From the NCBI GenBank assembly GCA_017527495.1, contig JAFXPY010000001.1, positions 62,001 through 126,000 on the forward strand: a stretch of DNA of 64,000 bases, given 5' to 3'. Below, piece by piece: positions 9,187 to 19,100 of this stretch. This DNA is from Paludibacteraceae bacterium. Its GTDB lineage: Bacteria; Bacteroidota; Bacteroidia; Bacteroidales; Paludibacteraceae. The notes under the pieces were generated by a model. It had not been told where the DNA came from. It did no database searches and saw only the letters and a list, made by a program, of their open reading frames with translations. Each line of letters opens with the position of its first letter. Within the stretch, counting starts at the first letter, position 1. A program made the position numbers and the translations under genes.

Positions 9187-9453
9187 ATGAGTCGTTCATT
9201 AAAAAAAGGACCATTTATCAATGTGAAATTGGAAAAGAAAGTGCTTGAAATGAATGAAAGCGGAAAGAAAACCGTAATCAAGACATGGTCACGCGCTTCA
9301 ATGATTTCTCCTGATTTTGTAGGTCATACAATTGCAGTACACAATGGAAACAAATTTATTCCTGTTTACATCACAGAGAACATGGTAGGTCACAAACTTG
9401 GTGAGTTCTCACCAACACGTACATTCCGTGGTCACTCAGGCAACAGAAAATAA
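9187..9453 (+). CDS. rpsS: 30S ribosomal protein uS19
   Basis: Head protein contacting uS13 and the A-site tRNA. I start it at the ATG of [10 protein letters not shown] (88 residues), the universal uS19 start; an in-frame ATG 12 bases upstream would add only MKQI. Conserved [22 protein letters not shown] is present near the end. Confidence 0.98.
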   Translation: MSRSLKKGPFINVKLEKKVLEMNESGKKTVIKTWSRASMISPDFVGHTIAVHNGNKFIPVYITENMVGHKLGEFSPTRTFRGHSGNRK

Positions 9454-9499
9454 TCCATTGTATCGTTAAATTTTAATAAAAATAAAGTAAAAGATAAAA

Positions 9500-9907
9500 A
9501 TGGGTGCTAGAAAGAAAATAACAGCCGATAAACGCAAAGAAGCACTGAAAGAACAATACTTTGCAAAGTTGAACAACGTGCCGACATCTCCACGCAAGAT
9601 GCGTCTTGTTGCCGACATGATTCGTGGCATGGAAGTAAACCGCGCACTTGGTGTTCTGAAATTCTCAACTAAAGAGGCTTCTCGCAGAATGGAAAAATTG
9701 CTTAAATCAGCTATTTCTAACTGGGAACAGAAAACAGAACAAAAAGCTGATCAAGTAACTTTATATGTAAGTAAAGTGTTTGTAGATGAAGGAGCAACTC
9801 TCAAACGCCTTCGTCCGGCTCCTCAAGGACGTGGCTATAGAATCCGTAAACGCTCAAATCACGTTACTATATTTGTAGATACAAAAGATGTTGAACCTAA
9901 AAATTAA
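9500..9907 (+). CDS. rplV: 50S ribosomal protein uL22
   Basis: Binds all 23S domains and lines the exit tunnel through its long beta-hairpin. The 135-residue product contains the hairpin tip [20 protein letters not shown], intact at the macrolide-relevant region. It is slightly longer than E. coli (110) through an N-terminal [18 protein letters not shown] stretch. rpsC starts 8 bases after. Confidence 0.98.
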   Translation: MGARKKITADKRKEALKEQYFAKLNNVPTSPRKMRLVADMIRGMEVNRALGVLKFSTKEASRRMEKLLKSAISNWEQKTEQKADQVTLYVSKVFVDEGATLKRLRPAPQGRGYRIRKRSNHVTIFVDTKDVEPKN

Positions 9908-9914
9908 AAGCTAA

Positions 9915-10652
9915 ATGGGACAGAAGATTAATCCAATTAGTAACCGTCTTGGAATTATCCGTGGTTGGGATTCCAATTGGTATGGCGGAAACAATTATGG
10001 CGATACTCTGCTTGAAGATAGCAAACTTCGTAACTATCTGAATGCCCGTTTGGCTAAGGCAAGTATTTCGCGTATCGTTATTGAAAGAACTCTCAAACTT
10101 GTAACTATTACTGTCTGCACTGCTCGCCCCGGTTATATCATCGGTAAGGGTGGACAAGAAGTTGACAAACTGAAAGAAGAGTTGAAGAAATTTACCAACA
10201 AAGAAGTTCAGATCAACATTTCTGAAGTTCGTCGTCCTGAACTTGATGCAGTTATTGTTGCCAACAACATAGCTCGTCAGCTGGAAGGTAAAGTTGCCTA
10301 CAAGCGTGCCGTAAAGCAAGCAATTCAATCAACCATGCGTCTTGGTGCCGAAGGTATCAAAGTGCAGTTGTCTGGTCGTTTGAATGGCGCTGAAATGGCT
10401 CGTAAAGAAATGTACAAAGAGGGTCGTACTCCGCTGCACACACTCCGTGCCGACATCGACTATAGTCTTGCTGAGGCTCTGACCAAGGTAGGTCTTATAG
10501 GCGTAAAGGTTTGGATTTGTCGTGGTGAGGTATATGGCAAGAAAGACCTTGCACCTCAATTCTCACAAAAAGAAAGTCGTGGAAATGATCGTCGTGACAA
10601 CAATCGTCGTGAAGGTCGTCGTGAAGGCTTCCGTGGCAACAGAAAAAAATAA
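9915..10652 (+). CDS. rpsC: 30S ribosomal protein uS3
   Basis: mRNA-entry-channel protein with helicase activity in the 30S head. The 245-residue product has the KH-domain loop [13 protein letters not shown] and the C-terminal fold through [13 protein letters not shown]. It ends in an Arg/Gly/Asn-rich tail of about 30 residues ([13 protein letters not shown]), likely disordered and RNA-binding. Confidence 0.98.
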   Translation: MGQKINPISNRLGIIRGWDSNWYGGNNYGDTLLEDSKLRNYLNARLAKASISRIVIERTLKLVTITVCTARPGYIIGKGGQEVDKLKEELKKFTNKEVQINISEVRRPELDAVIVANNIARQLEGKVAYKRAVKQAIQSTMRLGAEGIKVQLSGRLNGAEMARKEMYKEGRTPLHTLRADIDYSLAEALTKVGLIGVKVWICRGEVYGKKDLAPQFSQKESRGNDRRDNNRREGRREGFRGNRKK

Positions 10653-10680
10653 GTTAACTAAGTAAGCAGATTAAGTAATT

Positions 10681-11112
10681 ATGTTACAACCAAAAAAGAC
10701 AAAATACCGCAGATCGCAAAAAGGTCGCATTAAAGGAAATGCACAGCGCGGGAACCAATTGGCTTTTGGTTCTTTTGGTATCAAATCACTTGGAACAGTT
10801 TGGTTGACCGGTCGTCAGATTGAGGCTGCTCGTGTGGCTGTTACACGTCACATGCAACGTCAAGGACAAGTTTGGATACGTGTATTCCCGGACAAACCAA
10901 TCACCAAAAAACCATTGGATGTTCGTATGGGTAAAGGTAAAGGTGCCCCAGAAGGCTTCGTTGTACCTTTGGCTCCAGGTCGTATAATCTTTGAGATTGA
11001 TGGTGTTCCATTCGATGTTGCAAAAGAAGCACTTCGTTTGGCAGCTCAGAAACTCCCTATAACAACAAAGTTCGTCGTTAGACGTGACTATGATCCAAAC
11101 CAAAATTTGTAA
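10681..11112 (+). CDS. rplP: 50S ribosomal protein uL16
   Basis: Central-protuberance protein that positions A-site tRNA. The 143-residue product starts [16 protein letters not shown] and has conserved [22 protein letters not shown]. That block includes the Arg that is hydroxylated in some bacteria. Standard S10 position, 28 bp after rpsC. Confidence 0.98.
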   Translation: MLQPKKTKYRRSQKGRIKGNAQRGNQLAFGSFGIKSLGTVWLTGRQIEAARVAVTRHMQRQGQVWIRVFPDKPITKKPLDVRMGKGKGAPEGFVVPLAPGRIIFEIDGVPFDVAKEALRLAAQKLPITTKFVVRRDYDPNQNL

Positions 11113-11125
11113 AGGATAAAGATTT

Positions 11126-11320
11126 ATGAAAACTCGTGAAATTAAAGAATTAACAGATCAAGAACTTCAAGAGCGTTTAGACGCTGCTAAGGCTGAATTG
11201 GCCACAATGAAGTTAAATCATTCAATTTCTCCGCTTGACAATCCGTTGCAAATTAGGGCTGCTCGCAAAGACATAGCACGTATGGCAACTGAACTTCGTC
11301 AGAGAGAACTTAACAAGTAA
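11126..11320 (+). CDS. rpmC: 50S ribosomal protein uL29
   Basis: Small two-helix protein at the tunnel exit next to uL23. The 64-residue product [18 protein letters not shown] shows the expected antiparallel helices. It has a weak GGA purine stretch upstream. It is separated from rplP by 13 bp and from rpsQ by 14 bp. Confidence 0.97.
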   Translation: MKTREIKELTDQELQERLDAAKAELATMKLNHSISPLDNPLQIRAARKDIARMATELRQRELNK

Positions 11321-11334
11321 AAATTAGAATTCTG

Positions 11335-11592
11335 ATGGAAACAAGAAATTTAAGAAAAGAAAGAGTGGGAGTTGTAACCAGTGATAAGATGGATAAGACT
11401 ATCACCGTTTCCGTTAAATGGAAAGAGAAACACCCAATCTATGGCAAGTTCGTTAATAAAACGAAAAAATATCACGTACATGATGAAAACAACGATTGCC
11501 ACATCGGTGATACAGTTAGAATCATGGAAACTCGACCATTAAGTAAAACTATCCGTTGGAGACTGACGGAGATTATTGAAAGGGCTAAGTAA
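11335..11592 (+). CDS. rpsQ: 30S ribosomal protein uS17
   Basis: OB-fold protein binding 16S helix 11. The 85-residue product contains [19 protein letters not shown] and [19 protein letters not shown], both diagnostic. rplN begins two bases after its stop. Confidence 0.98.
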   Translation: METRNLRKERVGVVTSDKMDKTITVSVKWKEKHPIYGKFVNKTKKYHVHDENNDCHIGDTVRIMETRPLSKTIRWRLTEIIERAK

Positions 11593-11594
11593 TT

Positions 11595-11960
11595 ATGATA
11601 CAACAAGAATCGAGATTAGTAGTAGCGGACAATAGTGGTGCAAGAGAAGCACTTTGTATCCGCGTATTGGGTGGAACAAAAAAACGTTATGCCACCCTTG
11701 GCGATGTAATTGTTGTGGCAGTTAAGAGCGTTATTCCTTCAAGCGACATGAAAAACGGTACTGTAAGTCGCGCCGTTGTTGTTCGCGTAAAGAAAGAAGT
11801 ACGCCGCGCTGACGGATCATATATTCGTTTCGACGACAATGCTTGCGTGTTGATCAACAATGCAGGTGAGCTTCGTGGAAGCCGTATCTTTGGCCCAGTA
11901 GCCCGTGAACTCCGTGCCACCAACATGAAGATTATTTCATTAGCACCAGAAGTGCTCTAA
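11595..11960 (+). CDS. rplN: 50S ribosomal protein uL14
   Basis: Interface protein forming bridge B8 with 16S rRNA and the target of the silencing factor RsfS. The 121-residue product starts [19 protein letters not shown] and contains the conserved [17 protein letters not shown]. It starts the part of the run corresponding to the spc operon. Confidence 0.99.
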   Translation: MIQQESRLVVADNSGAREALCIRVLGGTKKRYATLGDVIVVAVKSVIPSSDMKNGTVSRAVVVRVKKEVRRADGSYIRFDDNACVLINNAGELRGSRIFGPVARELRATNMKIISLAPEVL

Positions 11961-11979
11961 TTCTAAAAGTTTTACAGAA

Positions 11980-12291
11980 ATGGCAAAGTTACATATCAAA
12001 AAGGGTGATGAAGTTTATGTAAACTCAGGTGCGAGCAAAGGAAAAACTGGTCGCGTACTTAGCGTGAATGTTGAAAAACAACAGGCTATAGTTGAGGGCG
12101 TAAACATGGTATCGAAAAGTACCAAACCCAATGCAAAAAATCCTCAAGGAGGTATAGTTAAACAAGAGGCTCCTATCCATATCTCAAATCTGAACATTCT
12201 TGAGAATGGTCGTCCGGTACGTATCGGCCGCAAGAAAAACGAAGATGGTAAATTGGTGAGAGTTTCAAAGAAAACAGGCAAAGAAATTTAG
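11980..12291 (+). CDS. rplX: 50S ribosomal protein uL24
   Basis: Assembly initiator with an N-terminal KOW motif: [21 protein letters not shown] at residues 6-26. The 103-residue length is normal. It lies three bases before rplE. Confidence 0.98.
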   Translation: MAKLHIKKGDEVYVNSGASKGKTGRVLSVNVEKQQAIVEGVNMVSKSTKPNAKNPQGGIVKQEAPIHISNLNILENGRPVRIGRKKNEDGKLVRVSKKTGKEI

Positions 12292-12294
12292 AAA

Positions 12295-12837
12295 ATGAAT
12301 ACAGCAAGTTTAAAACAAGATTACAAGGAAAGAATTGTTCCTGTCTTGATGAAAGAGTTTGGTTACTCTACAGTGATGCAGTGCCCAAAACTCACAAAAA
12401 TTGTCCTCAACCAAGGGTTGGGTATCGCTGTTGCCGATAAGAAAATTATCGATGTTGCCATCAACGAAATGACCGCTATTGCAGGTCAAAAGGCTGTAGC
12501 GACAGTTTCGAAAAAAGATATCTCCAACTTCAAGGTTCGTAAGAAAATGCCTATCGGTGTTCGTGTAACGCTGCGCGGTGATCGTATGTATGAGTTCTTG
12601 GAGCGTCTTGTTCGTGTCGCTCTTCCTCGTATTCGTGACTTCAAGGGAATTGAGAAAAACATGGATGGTCGTGGTAATTATACAATGGGTATCCAAGAAC
12701 AGATCATTTTCCCTGAGATTAACATCGACAATATAGAGAAATTGCTTGGTATGAATATCACATTCGTAACCACAGCACCAACCGACGAGGAAGGTTTTGC
12801 TCTATTGCGTGAATTTGGTTTACCATTCAAGAAATAA
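12295..12837 (+). CDS. rplE: 50S ribosomal protein uL5
   Basis: Binds 5S rRNA and the P-site tRNA in the central protuberance. The 180-residue product carries [17 protein letters not shown] and the typical C-terminal [19 protein letters not shown]. Position and length are standard for the spc cluster. Confidence 0.98.
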   Translation: MNTASLKQDYKERIVPVLMKEFGYSTVMQCPKLTKIVLNQGLGIAVADKKIIDVAINEMTAIAGQKAVATVSKKDISNFKVRKKMPIGVRVTLRGDRMYEFLERLVRVALPRIRDFKGIEKNMDGRGNYTMGIQEQIIFPEINIDNIEKLLGMNITFVTTAPTDEEGFALLREFGLPFKK

Positions 12838-12855
12838 TTAAAAATCTGAAAGAAA

Positions 12856-13143
12856 ATGGCAAAAGAATGTATGAAAGCCCGCGAGGTGAAAAGAGCAAAA
12901 TTAGTAGCTCGTTATGCAGCAAAGCGTGCTGAACTCAAAAAAGCTGTTAATCAAGGCGATTACGAAGCAGCTCAAGCACTTCAAGCACTGCCAAAGAATG
13001 CATCACCTGTTCGCTTGCACAACCGTTGCAAAGTGTCGGGCAGACCAAAAGGCTATATGCGTCAATTCGGCTTGTCACGTATTCAATTCCGTGAGATGGC
13101 TTCAAAAGGCCTCATCCCTGGAGTTAGAAAGGCAAGTTGGTAA
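12856..13143 (+). CDS. rpsN: 30S ribosomal protein uS14, zinc-free form
   Basis: 16S head protein. The 95-residue product [15 protein letters not shown] resembles the longer, E. coli-type uS14. The CxxC...CxxC zinc ribbon of the short form is absent; only isolated cysteines are present. The C-terminal [25 protein letters not shown] is well conserved. It is followed by a 70-bp gap, the widest inside the spc part, in which I see no promoter match. Confidence 0.97.
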   Translation: MAKECMKAREVKRAKLVARYAAKRAELKKAVNQGDYEAAQALQALPKNASPVRLHNRCKVSGRPKGYMRQFGLSRIQFREMASKGLIPGVRKASW

Positions 13144-13213
13144 AATATGCAACACAATTTTTTAATCAATTTATTAATATTGTCTCGGTTGTCGGGATTA
13201 ATTTAAATTATTT

Positions 13214-13609
13214 ATGACAGATCCAATTGCAGATTATCTGACTCGACTCAGAAACGCCATTAAGGCCGGACATCGCGTTGTCGAAGTTCCTGCGTCGAAT
13301 TTGAAAAAAGAGATCACCAAAATCTTGTTTGAGAAAGGTTATATTCTCAACTACAAGTTTGTTGAAGATGGTCCACAAGGCTCAATTATGATTGCCTTGA
13401 AGTATGATCCAGTTAACAAAGTTAACGCGATTAAGTCCTTAGAAAGAGTATCAACACCGGGTTTGCGCCGCTATGTTGGTTATCGCAACATGCCACGCGT
13501 TCTCAATGGCTTAGGTATCGCTATCTTGTCAACATCAAAAGGTGTAATGACAGACAAAGAAGCCCTTGGCCAGAAATTAGGTGGTGAAGTATTATGTTAT
13601 GTTTATTAA
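13214..13609 (+). CDS. rpsH: 30S ribosomal protein uS8
   Basis: Central-domain assembly protein; in E. coli it represses the spc operon by binding an RNA mimic of its 16S site. The 131-residue product starts MTDPIADYLTRLRNAIKAG and ends with LGQKLGGEVLCYVY, both typical. Such an mRNA mimic was not identified here. Confidence 0.98.
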   Translation: MTDPIADYLTRLRNAIKAGHRVVEVPASNLKKEITKILFEKGYILNYKFVEDGPQGSIMIALKYDPVNKVNAIKSLERVSTPGLRRYVGYRNMPRVLNGLGIAILSTSKGVMTDKEALGQKLGGEVLCYVY

Positions 13610-13626
13610 TGTAGGAGGGTTAAGTT

Positions 13627-14178
13627 ATGTCAAGAATCGGAAAATTGCCAATTAATATTCCTGCAGGAGTAGCAGTAACAGTAAAGGACAATGTAGTAAC
13701 CGTAAAAGGTCCTAAAGGTGAATTGAAACAATATGTTGACCCGCTGATTTCAGTAGAAGTAGAGGGCGCACATGTTGTAGTGAAAAGACCAAATGATGAG
13801 AAAGAAGCTCGCAGCAAACATGGTTTGTATCGTGCATTGATCAACAACATGGTTCATGGTGTTTCAGAAGGTTACAAGAAAACACTTGAATTGGTAGGTG
13901 TTGGTTATCGTGTAGCAAACCAAGGTAATATCTTAGAGTTTGCACTTGGTTATTCTCATCCTATCTATATGGCTTTGCCTCCAGAGGTAAAGGTTGAGAC
14001 AAAGAGTGAGCGTAACCAAAACCCGCTTATCATCCTCGAGAGTGCTGACAAGCAGTTGATAGGTCAGATATGCGCAAAGATACGCACATTCCGCAAACCT
14101 GAACCTTACAAAGGTAAAGGTATTAAGTTCCAAGGTGAGGTTATTCGTCGTAAAGCTGGTAAGTCGGCTGGTAAATAA
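13627..14178 (+). CDS. rplF: 50S ribosomal protein uL6
   Basis: Two-domain protein near the GTPase centre and sarcin-ricin loop. The 183-residue product starts MSRIGKLPINIPAGVAVTV and ends with KPEPYKGKGIKFQGEVIRRK. It has a clear AGGAGG Shine-Dalgarno before the ATG, in contrast to most neighbours. Confidence 0.98.
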   Translation: MSRIGKLPINIPAGVAVTVKDNVVTVKGPKGELKQYVDPLISVEVEGAHVVVKRPNDEKEARSKHGLYRALINNMVHGVSEGYKKTLELVGVGYRVANQGNILEFALGYSHPIYMALPPEVKVETKSERNQNPLIILESADKQLIGQICAKIRTFRKPEPYKGKGIKFQGEVIRRKAGKSAGK

Positions 14179-14193
14179 TGAAAGGAGAAAATT

Positions 14194-14538
14194 ATGAATC
14201 AGAAAATAGCAAGAAGAATTCGTATTAAAGCTCATATTCGTACTCGCGTAAAGGGTACAGCAGAGCGTCCTCGTCTTACCGTATTTCGCAGCAATTGCCA
14301 GATTTACGCACAGATAATTGATGATGTTGCAGGTCGCACTTTGGCTTCTGCTTCATCATTAGGAATAAAGGATAAAATGACCAAGACAGAGCAAGCATCA
14401 AAGGTTGGTACTCTGATTGCTGAGGCTGCTAAAAAAGCAGGTATCGAAGCAGTAGTATTCGATCGTAATGGTTATCTCTATCATGGTAGAGTAAAACAAT
14501 TAGCTGACTCAGCACGCGAAGCTGGTCTTAAATTTTAA
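14194..14538 (+). CDS. rplR: 50S ribosomal protein uL18
   Basis: Binds and bridges 5S rRNA to the large subunit. The 114-residue product has the basic N-terminal tail ([16 protein letters not shown]) and conserved [20 protein letters not shown]. An AAAGGAG site lies 7-13 bases before the ATG. Confidence 0.98.
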   Translation: MNQKIARRIRIKAHIRTRVKGTAERPRLTVFRSNCQIYAQIIDDVAGRTLASASSLGIKDKMTKTEQASKVGTLIAEAAKKAGIEAVVFDRNGYLYHGRVKQLADSAREAGLKF

Positions 14539-14556
14539 CAGAAGAAAGTATCGAAT

Positions 14557-15063
14557 ATGAACAGAGTAAAAATTAATAATGATGTAGAGTTGAAGGAACG
14601 CTTGGTTGCAGTGAACCGTACAACCAAAGTTACCAAAGGTGGTCGCACATTCACATTTGCTGCTATTGTGGTAGTAGGTGACGAGAATGGTGTGATTGGT
14701 TGGGGACTTGGTAAAGCAGGTGAAGTAACAACTGCAATACAAAAAGGTACAGATGCTGCCAAGAAAAATCTTATTAAAGTTCCTGTATTGAAAGGTACAC
14801 TTCCTCATGAGCAATATGCCAAATTTGGTGGTGCTCGTGTATATCTCCAGCCGGCTACTCACGGTACAGGAGTAAAGGCCGGTGGTGCGATGCGTGCGGT
14901 ACTTGAGAGTGCCGGTGTAACTGATGTGATTGCAAAATCAAAAGGTTCATCAAACCCTCACAACCTTGTAAAAGCAACTATTGCCGCTCTCGGCGAGATG
15001 CGTGATGCAAGAACTGTAGCAGCAAACAGAGGTGTTTCATTAAGTAAAGTGTTTAACGGTTAA
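14557..15063 (+). CDS. rpsE: 30S ribosomal protein uS5
   Basis: Decoding-fidelity protein; changes in its N-terminal loop give spectinomycin resistance. The 168-residue product shows the N-terminal dsRBD-like half ([20 protein letters not shown]) and the C-terminal half with [19 protein letters not shown]. The spectinomycin loop around VTKGGR appears normal. Confidence 0.98.
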   Translation: MNRVKINNDVELKERLVAVNRTTKVTKGGRTFTFAAIVVVGDENGVIGWGLGKAGEVTTAIQKGTDAAKKNLIKVPVLKGTLPHEQYAKFGGARVYLQPATHGTGVKAGGAMRAVLESAGVTDVIAKSKGSSNPHNLVKATIAALGEMRDARTVAANRGVSLSKVFNG

Positions 15064-15076
15064 ATTTTTTTGAATT

Positions 15077-15253
15077 ATGGCTACACTGAAAATACAAAAA
15101 GTTAGAAGTACAATCAAAAGTCCGAAAAATCAAAAATTGGTTATGGAGGCTCTTGGTCTTAGAAAAATGAATGCCGTTGTAGAGCACGAAGATACCCCAC
15201 AAATTCGTGGTATGGTAGAAAAAGTGAAACATTTAGTAAAAGTAATTGATTAA
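15077..15253 (+). CDS. rpmD: 50S ribosomal protein uL30 (58 aa)
   Basis: Read directly from the sequence: ATG at 15077 to TAA at 15251-15253 gives MATLKIQKVRSTIKSPKNQK, then a typical LGLRKMNAVVEHEDTPQIRG segment and a C-terminal MVEKVKHLVKVID. It is the small non-essential large-subunit protein found between rpsE and rplO. It lies 13 bases after the rpsE stop and 23 bases before rplO. Confidence 0.98.
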   Translation: MATLKIQKVRSTIKSPKNQKLVMEALGLRKMNAVVEHEDTPQIRGMVEKVKHLVKVID

Positions 15254-15276
15254 TTTAGTAAAAAACAATTTAAACG

Positions 15277-15723
15277 ATGGAATTACATAATCTTACTCCT
15301 GCTGCAGGTTCTGTTCATTCAAGAAAACGTATCGGTCGTGGTGCCGGTTCAGGTCTTGGTGGAACATCTACTCGTGGTCACAAGGGAGCTAAATCTCGTT
15401 CAGGTTATTCCAAGAAGATTGGTTTTGAAGGTGGTCAGATGCCTATCCAACGCCGTCTGCCTAAATATGGCTTCAAGAACATCAATCGCGTGGAATATAA
15501 AGCTATCAATATTTCTACACTCCAAGCTCTTGCAGAAAGTGCTAAACTCGAAAAAATCGGTGTTGAAGAACTTCACAATGCCGGCTTTATCGGAAAGAAA
15601 GCTTTGGTTAAGATTCTTGGAAATGGTGGACTAACTGCTAAACTTACTGTTGAGGCTCACGCTTTTTCAGCTGCTGCAGAGAAAGCTATTACTGAAGCCG
15701 GTGGAACAGTAGTAAAACTCTAA
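15277..15723 (+). CDS. rplO: 50S ribosomal protein uL15
   Basis: Late-assembly large-subunit protein. The 148-residue product carries the long Gly/Arg-rich N-terminal extension (RKRIGRGAGSGLGGTSTRGH) and GFEGGQMPIQRRLPKYGF, both diagnostic. secY starts 6 bases after its stop, the standard spc arrangement. Confidence 0.98.
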   Translation: MELHNLTPAAGSVHSRKRIGRGAGSGLGGTSTRGHKGAKSRSGYSKKIGFEGGQMPIQRRLPKYGFKNINRVEYKAINISTLQALAESAKLEKIGVEELHNAGFIGKKALVKILGNGGLTAKLTVEAHAFSAAAEKAITEAGGTVVKL

Positions 15724-15729
15724 TCAACA

Positions 15730-17076
15730 ATGAAATTTATCGAAACTTGTAAAAATATCTGGAAGATTGAAGATTTGCGCAATCGACTCTTGACAACACT
15801 TCTCTTTGTGTTGATCTATCGTTTCGGTTCGTATATCGTTCTTCCCGGTATTGATGCTAGCGTACTCGATCAAATGTCGGCAACCCACGACCAAACACGT
15901 GGTGGTTTGCTGGCATTGCTCGATATGTTCTCAGGTGGTGCATTCTCCAATGCGTCAATTTTCGCACTTGGTATTATGCCTTACATCTCAGCGTCAATTA
16001 TCGTTCAACTTCTGACTATTGCAGTTCCTTATTTCCAGAGATTGCAAAAAGAAGGTGAGAGTGGTTACCGCAAGATGAACCAGATAACACGCTGGCTAAC
16101 CGTAATAATATTGTTATTCCAAGGTCCGTCTTATTTGGTTAACCTCCAAGCGCAAATGCCGGGAGCACTGCCAGATTCGATAGGATTCAACTGGTTTACA
16201 ATATCATCAACATTGATTCTCTTGTCAGGCTCTATGTTTGTCATGTGGCTCGGTGAAAGAATTACCGACAAAGGTGTTGGAAATGGTATATCATTCATCA
16301 TCTTGATCGGTATTATTGCTCGTCTGCCGGGTGCTATCGTACAAGAGTTCACAGCAAGATTGAACAATGCCGGTGGTGGTTTGATTGTCTTCTTGGCAGA
16401 AATCGTTGCACTGATCCTCGTCATTGCATTAGCAATAATGCTCGTACAGGGAACACGCAAAATTCCTGTTCAATATGCTAAACGTATCGTTGGTAATAAA
16501 CAATATGGTGGCGTTCGTCAGTATATTCCTTTGAAGGTTAATGCAGCAAACGTAATGCCTATCATCTTTGCGCAAGCAATAATGTTTATTCCACTTGCAT
16601 TTGTTGGCTTTAGCTCAGACGGTTCAGGTTGGTTTGCTCGTAATTTCTTGAACAATACAGGATTCTGGTACAATTTTGTATTTGCAATACTGATTATCTT
16701 GTTCACATATTTCTACACAGCAATTATTATCAACCCGACTCAGATTGCAGAGAATTTGAAACTCAACAACGGCTTTATTCCTGGAGTAAAACCGGGTAAG
16801 AAAACAGCAGAGTATATTGATGACATTATGTCTAAAATAACTCTTCCGGGTTCAATATTCCTTGCATTAGTAGCTATACTCCCTGCATTTGCTCAGATAC
16901 TTGGAGTTAGTCAAGGATTTGCTCAATTCTTCGGTGGAACATCACTATTGATTATGGTAGGTGTTATACTCGACACATTGCAGCAGATTGAGAGTCATTT
17001 ATTAATGCGTCACTATGACGGCTTGTTAGATTCGGGTTCGAGAATCAAAGGTCGTGCAGGTTTGGCAGCTTATTAA
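15730..17076 (+). CDS. secY: Preprotein translocase channel subunit SecY
   Basis: Core of the SecYEG channel through which unfolded proteins cross or enter the inner membrane. The 448-residue product has the expected ten membrane segments. The plug/TM2 region shows LLDMFSGGAFSNASIFALGIMPYISASIIVQLL, followed by the cytoplasmic C5 loop with PGVKPGKKTAEYI. It would serve the many signal-peptide proteins in this window. adk, which often follows secY, is absent; map follows after 12 bp. Confidence 0.98.
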   Translation: MKFIETCKNIWKIEDLRNRLLTTLLFVLIYRFGSYIVLPGIDASVLDQMSATHDQTRGGLLALLDMFSGGAFSNASIFALGIMPYISASIIVQLLTIAVPYFQRLQKEGESGYRKMNQITRWLTVIILLFQGPSYLVNLQAQMPGALPDSIGFNWFTISSTLILLSGSMFVMWLGERITDKGVGNGISFIILIGIIARLPGAIVQEFTARLNNAGGGLIVFLAEIVALILVIALAIMLVQGTRKIPVQYAKRIVGNKQYGGVRQYIPLKVNAANVMPIIFAQAIMFIPLAFVGFSSDGSGWFARNFLNNTGFWYNFVFAILIILFTYFYTAIIINPTQIAENLKLNNGFIPGVKPGKKTAEYIDDIMSKITLPGSIFLALVAILPAFAQILGVSQGFAQFFGGTSLLIMVGVILDTLQQIESHLLMRHYDGLLDSGSRIKGRAGLAAY

Positions 17077-17088
17077 TAGATTTCTGAA

Positions 17089-17874
17089 ATGATATTTCTA
17101 AAAACGGATGAAGAGATAGAGCTATTGCGTGAAAGCAATTTGCTATTAGGCAAAGCGATGGGGGAAGTTGCCAAGGTTGTTAAACCTGGTGTTTCAACCA
17201 ACCAGTTGGATAAAGTATTCTATGAATACATTTGCGACAATGGTGCAGTTCCCGGTTTTCTCAACTATGGTGGTTTCCCAAAATCTCTTTGTACATCTGT
17301 TAATGATAAGGTGGTGCATGGCATTCCGTCAGACGATGATATTCTTCGAGAAGGCGATATTGTGTCATGCGATGGAGGCTGTATTCTGAAAGGTTTTAAC
17401 TCTGATTCAGCATATACTTTCCCTGTGGGCGAGGTGTCGCCTGAGGTGATGAAATTACTGCGTACAACAAAAGAATCTTTGTTCAAAGGTATAGAGATGG
17501 CTGTTGCCGGTCGCCGAATAGGTGATATAGGTTATGCAGTACAGTCTTACTGCGAAGAAAGAGGCTATTCTGTTGTTAGAGAGCTTGTAGGTCATGGAGT
17601 TGGTCGCAACCTGCACGAAGACCCCGAAGTGCCTAATTATGGAAGACGCGGTAATGGAGTTGTGCTCAAGAAGGGCATGACGATAGCAATAGAACCAATG
17701 ATATGTCTTGGAAGGAGACATTTGATATTCGAAAATGATGGCTGGACTACCCGCACAGCAGATCGTAAGCCGGCTGCACACTTCGAATTGTCAGTGGCTG
17801 TTGGAAAAGACAAAGCAGATATATTGTCAACATTCAAGTATATCGAAGAAGTGTTAGGTGATAGAGCTATTTAA
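17089..17874 (+). CDS. map: Methionine aminopeptidase type I
   Basis: Removes the initiator Met from nascent proteins. The 261-residue pita-bread enzyme shows all five metal ligands: D95 (SCDGGCIL), D106 (NSDSAYTF), H169 (LVGHGVGRNLHEDP), E202 (AIEPM) and E233 (HFELSVAV). No N-terminal zinc-finger extension is present, so it is the type Ia form. It lies between secY and infA as in other Bacteroidota. Confidence 0.98.
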   Translation: MIFLKTDEEIELLRESNLLLGKAMGEVAKVVKPGVSTNQLDKVFYEYICDNGAVPGFLNYGGFPKSLCTSVNDKVVHGIPSDDDILREGDIVSCDGGCILKGFNSDSAYTFPVGEVSPEVMKLLRTTKESLFKGIEMAVAGRRIGDIGYAVQSYCEERGYSVVRELVGHGVGRNLHEDPEVPNYGRRGNGVVLKKGMTIAIEPMICLGRRHLIFENDGWTTRTADRKPAAHFELSVAVGKDKADILSTFKYIEEVLGDRAI

Positions 17875-17903
17875 ATAATAACAAACTAAAACAATAAAGA
17901 ATA

Positions 17904-18122
17904 ATGGCTAAACAGAATGCAATAGAACAAGATGGTACCATTGTTGAGGCTTTAAGCAATGGTATGTATCGTGTAGAATTGGAAAATGGTCATCAGATTT
18001 TGGCACATATTTCAGGAAAGATGCGCATGTTCAACATACGTATTATTCCGGGAGATAAGGTTAAAGTTGAGATGTCCCCCTATGATTTAACAAAAGGAAG
18101 AATATCATTCAGATATAAATAA
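17904..18122 (+). CDS. infA: Translation initiation factor IF-1
   Basis: OB-fold factor that covers the 30S A site during initiation. The 72-residue product [19 protein letters not shown] through [18 protein letters not shown] matches IF-1 along its full length. rpmJ follows after 10 bases. Confidence 0.99.
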   Translation: MAKQNAIEQDGTIVEALSNGMYRVELENGHQILAHISGKMRMFNIRIIPGDKVKVEMSPYDLTKGRISFRYK

Positions 18123-18132
18123 AAATACAACA

Positions 18133-18249
18133 ATGAAAGTAAGAGCATCAATCAAAAAGCGTAACGACGATTGCAAGATAGTACGTCGTAAAGGTCGCTT
18201 GTATGTTATTAACAAAAAAAATCCAAAATTTAAACAACGCCAAGGTTAA
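18133..18249 (+). CDS. rpmJ: 50S ribosomal protein bL36 (38 aa), zinc-free variant
   Basis: Read directly from ATG 18133 to TAA 18247-18249. The product starts [20 protein letters not shown] and ends [10 protein letters not shown], matching bL36. The zinc-binding CxxC...C...H set of the classical form is broken: only one cysteine (C14) is left, the first is Asn, and the His is Phe. This is the C-minus type. Confidence 0.97.
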   Translation: MKVRASIKKRNDDCKIVRRKGRLYVINKKNPKFKQRQG

Positions 18250-18274
18250 TTCCGCGGCATAGTATTATTCAATT

Positions 18275-18655
18275 ATGGCTATAAGAATTGTCGGAGTAGA
18301 TTTGCCCCAAAACAAACGTGGGGAAGTCGGATTGACTTACATCTACGGATTAGGTCGCAGTAGTGCAAAGAAGATACTTGCAGAAGCAGGTGTTGATCCT
18401 AACATTAAAGTACAGGATTGGACTGACGACCAAGCTGCAAAAATTCGTGAAATCATCGGTGCTAAGTACAAAGTCGAAGGTGATTTACGTTCAGAAACAC
18501 AGTTGAACATCAAGCGATTGATGGATATTGGTTGTTATCGTGGTGTGCGTCATCGTATCGGTCTTCCAGTTCGTGGACAATCTACTAAAAACAACGCTCG
18601 TACGCGTAAAGGTAGAAAGAAAACTGTTGCTAACAAGAAGAAAGCAACTAAGTAA
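18275..18655 (+). CDS. rpsM: 30S ribosomal protein uS13
   Basis: Head protein forming bridges B1a/B1b with the large subunit and touching P-site tRNA through its tail. The 126-residue product has [19 protein letters not shown] and the basic C-terminal tail [17 protein letters not shown]. It starts the alpha-operon part of the run. Confidence 0.98.
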   Translation: MAIRIVGVDLPQNKRGEVGLTYIYGLGRSSAKKILAEAGVDPNIKVQDWTDDQAAKIREIIGAKYKVEGDLRSETQLNIKRLMDIGCYRGVRHRIGLPVRGQSTKNNARTRKGRKKTVANKKKATK

Positions 18656-18681
18656 CAACTAATTATTAAACTTTAAGAAAA

Positions 18682-19071
18682 ATGGCAAAGAAAACAGTTG
18701 CAGCCAAGAAGCGTGTTGTTAAAGTTGATGGTGTAGGTCAATTGCATGTTTCATCATCTTTCAACAACGTAATAGTTACCATAGCTAACTCACAAGGTCA
18801 AGTTATATCATGGTCTTCAGCAGGTAAGATGGGCTTCCGTGGCTCAAAAAAGAACACTCCATACGCTGCTCAAATGGCAGCACAAGATTGCGCTAAAGTA
18901 GCATACGATTTAGGTTTGCGCAAAGTAAAAGCTTATGTAAAAGGACCGGGTAACGGTCGTGAATCAGCTATTCGTACTTGCCATGGTGCAGGTATAGAGG
19001 TGGTTGAAATCATTGATGTTACACCATTACCACACAATGGATGCCGTCCTCCTAAAAGAAGAAGAGTTTAA
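18682..19071 (+). CDS. rpsK: 30S ribosomal protein uS11
   Basis: Platform protein near the mRNA exit. The 129-residue product contains [20 protein letters not shown] and ends in the conserved [17 protein letters not shown]. Standard position between rpsM and rpsD. Confidence 0.99.
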   Translation: MAKKTVAAKKRVVKVDGVGQLHVSSSFNNVIVTIANSQGQVISWSSAGKMGFRGSKKNTPYAAQMAAQDCAKVAYDLGLRKVKAYVKGPGNGRESAIRTCHGAGIEVVEIIDVTPLPHNGCRPPKRRRV

Positions 19072-19100
19072 TTTTTTAACATTAAAAAATCATTTAATTT

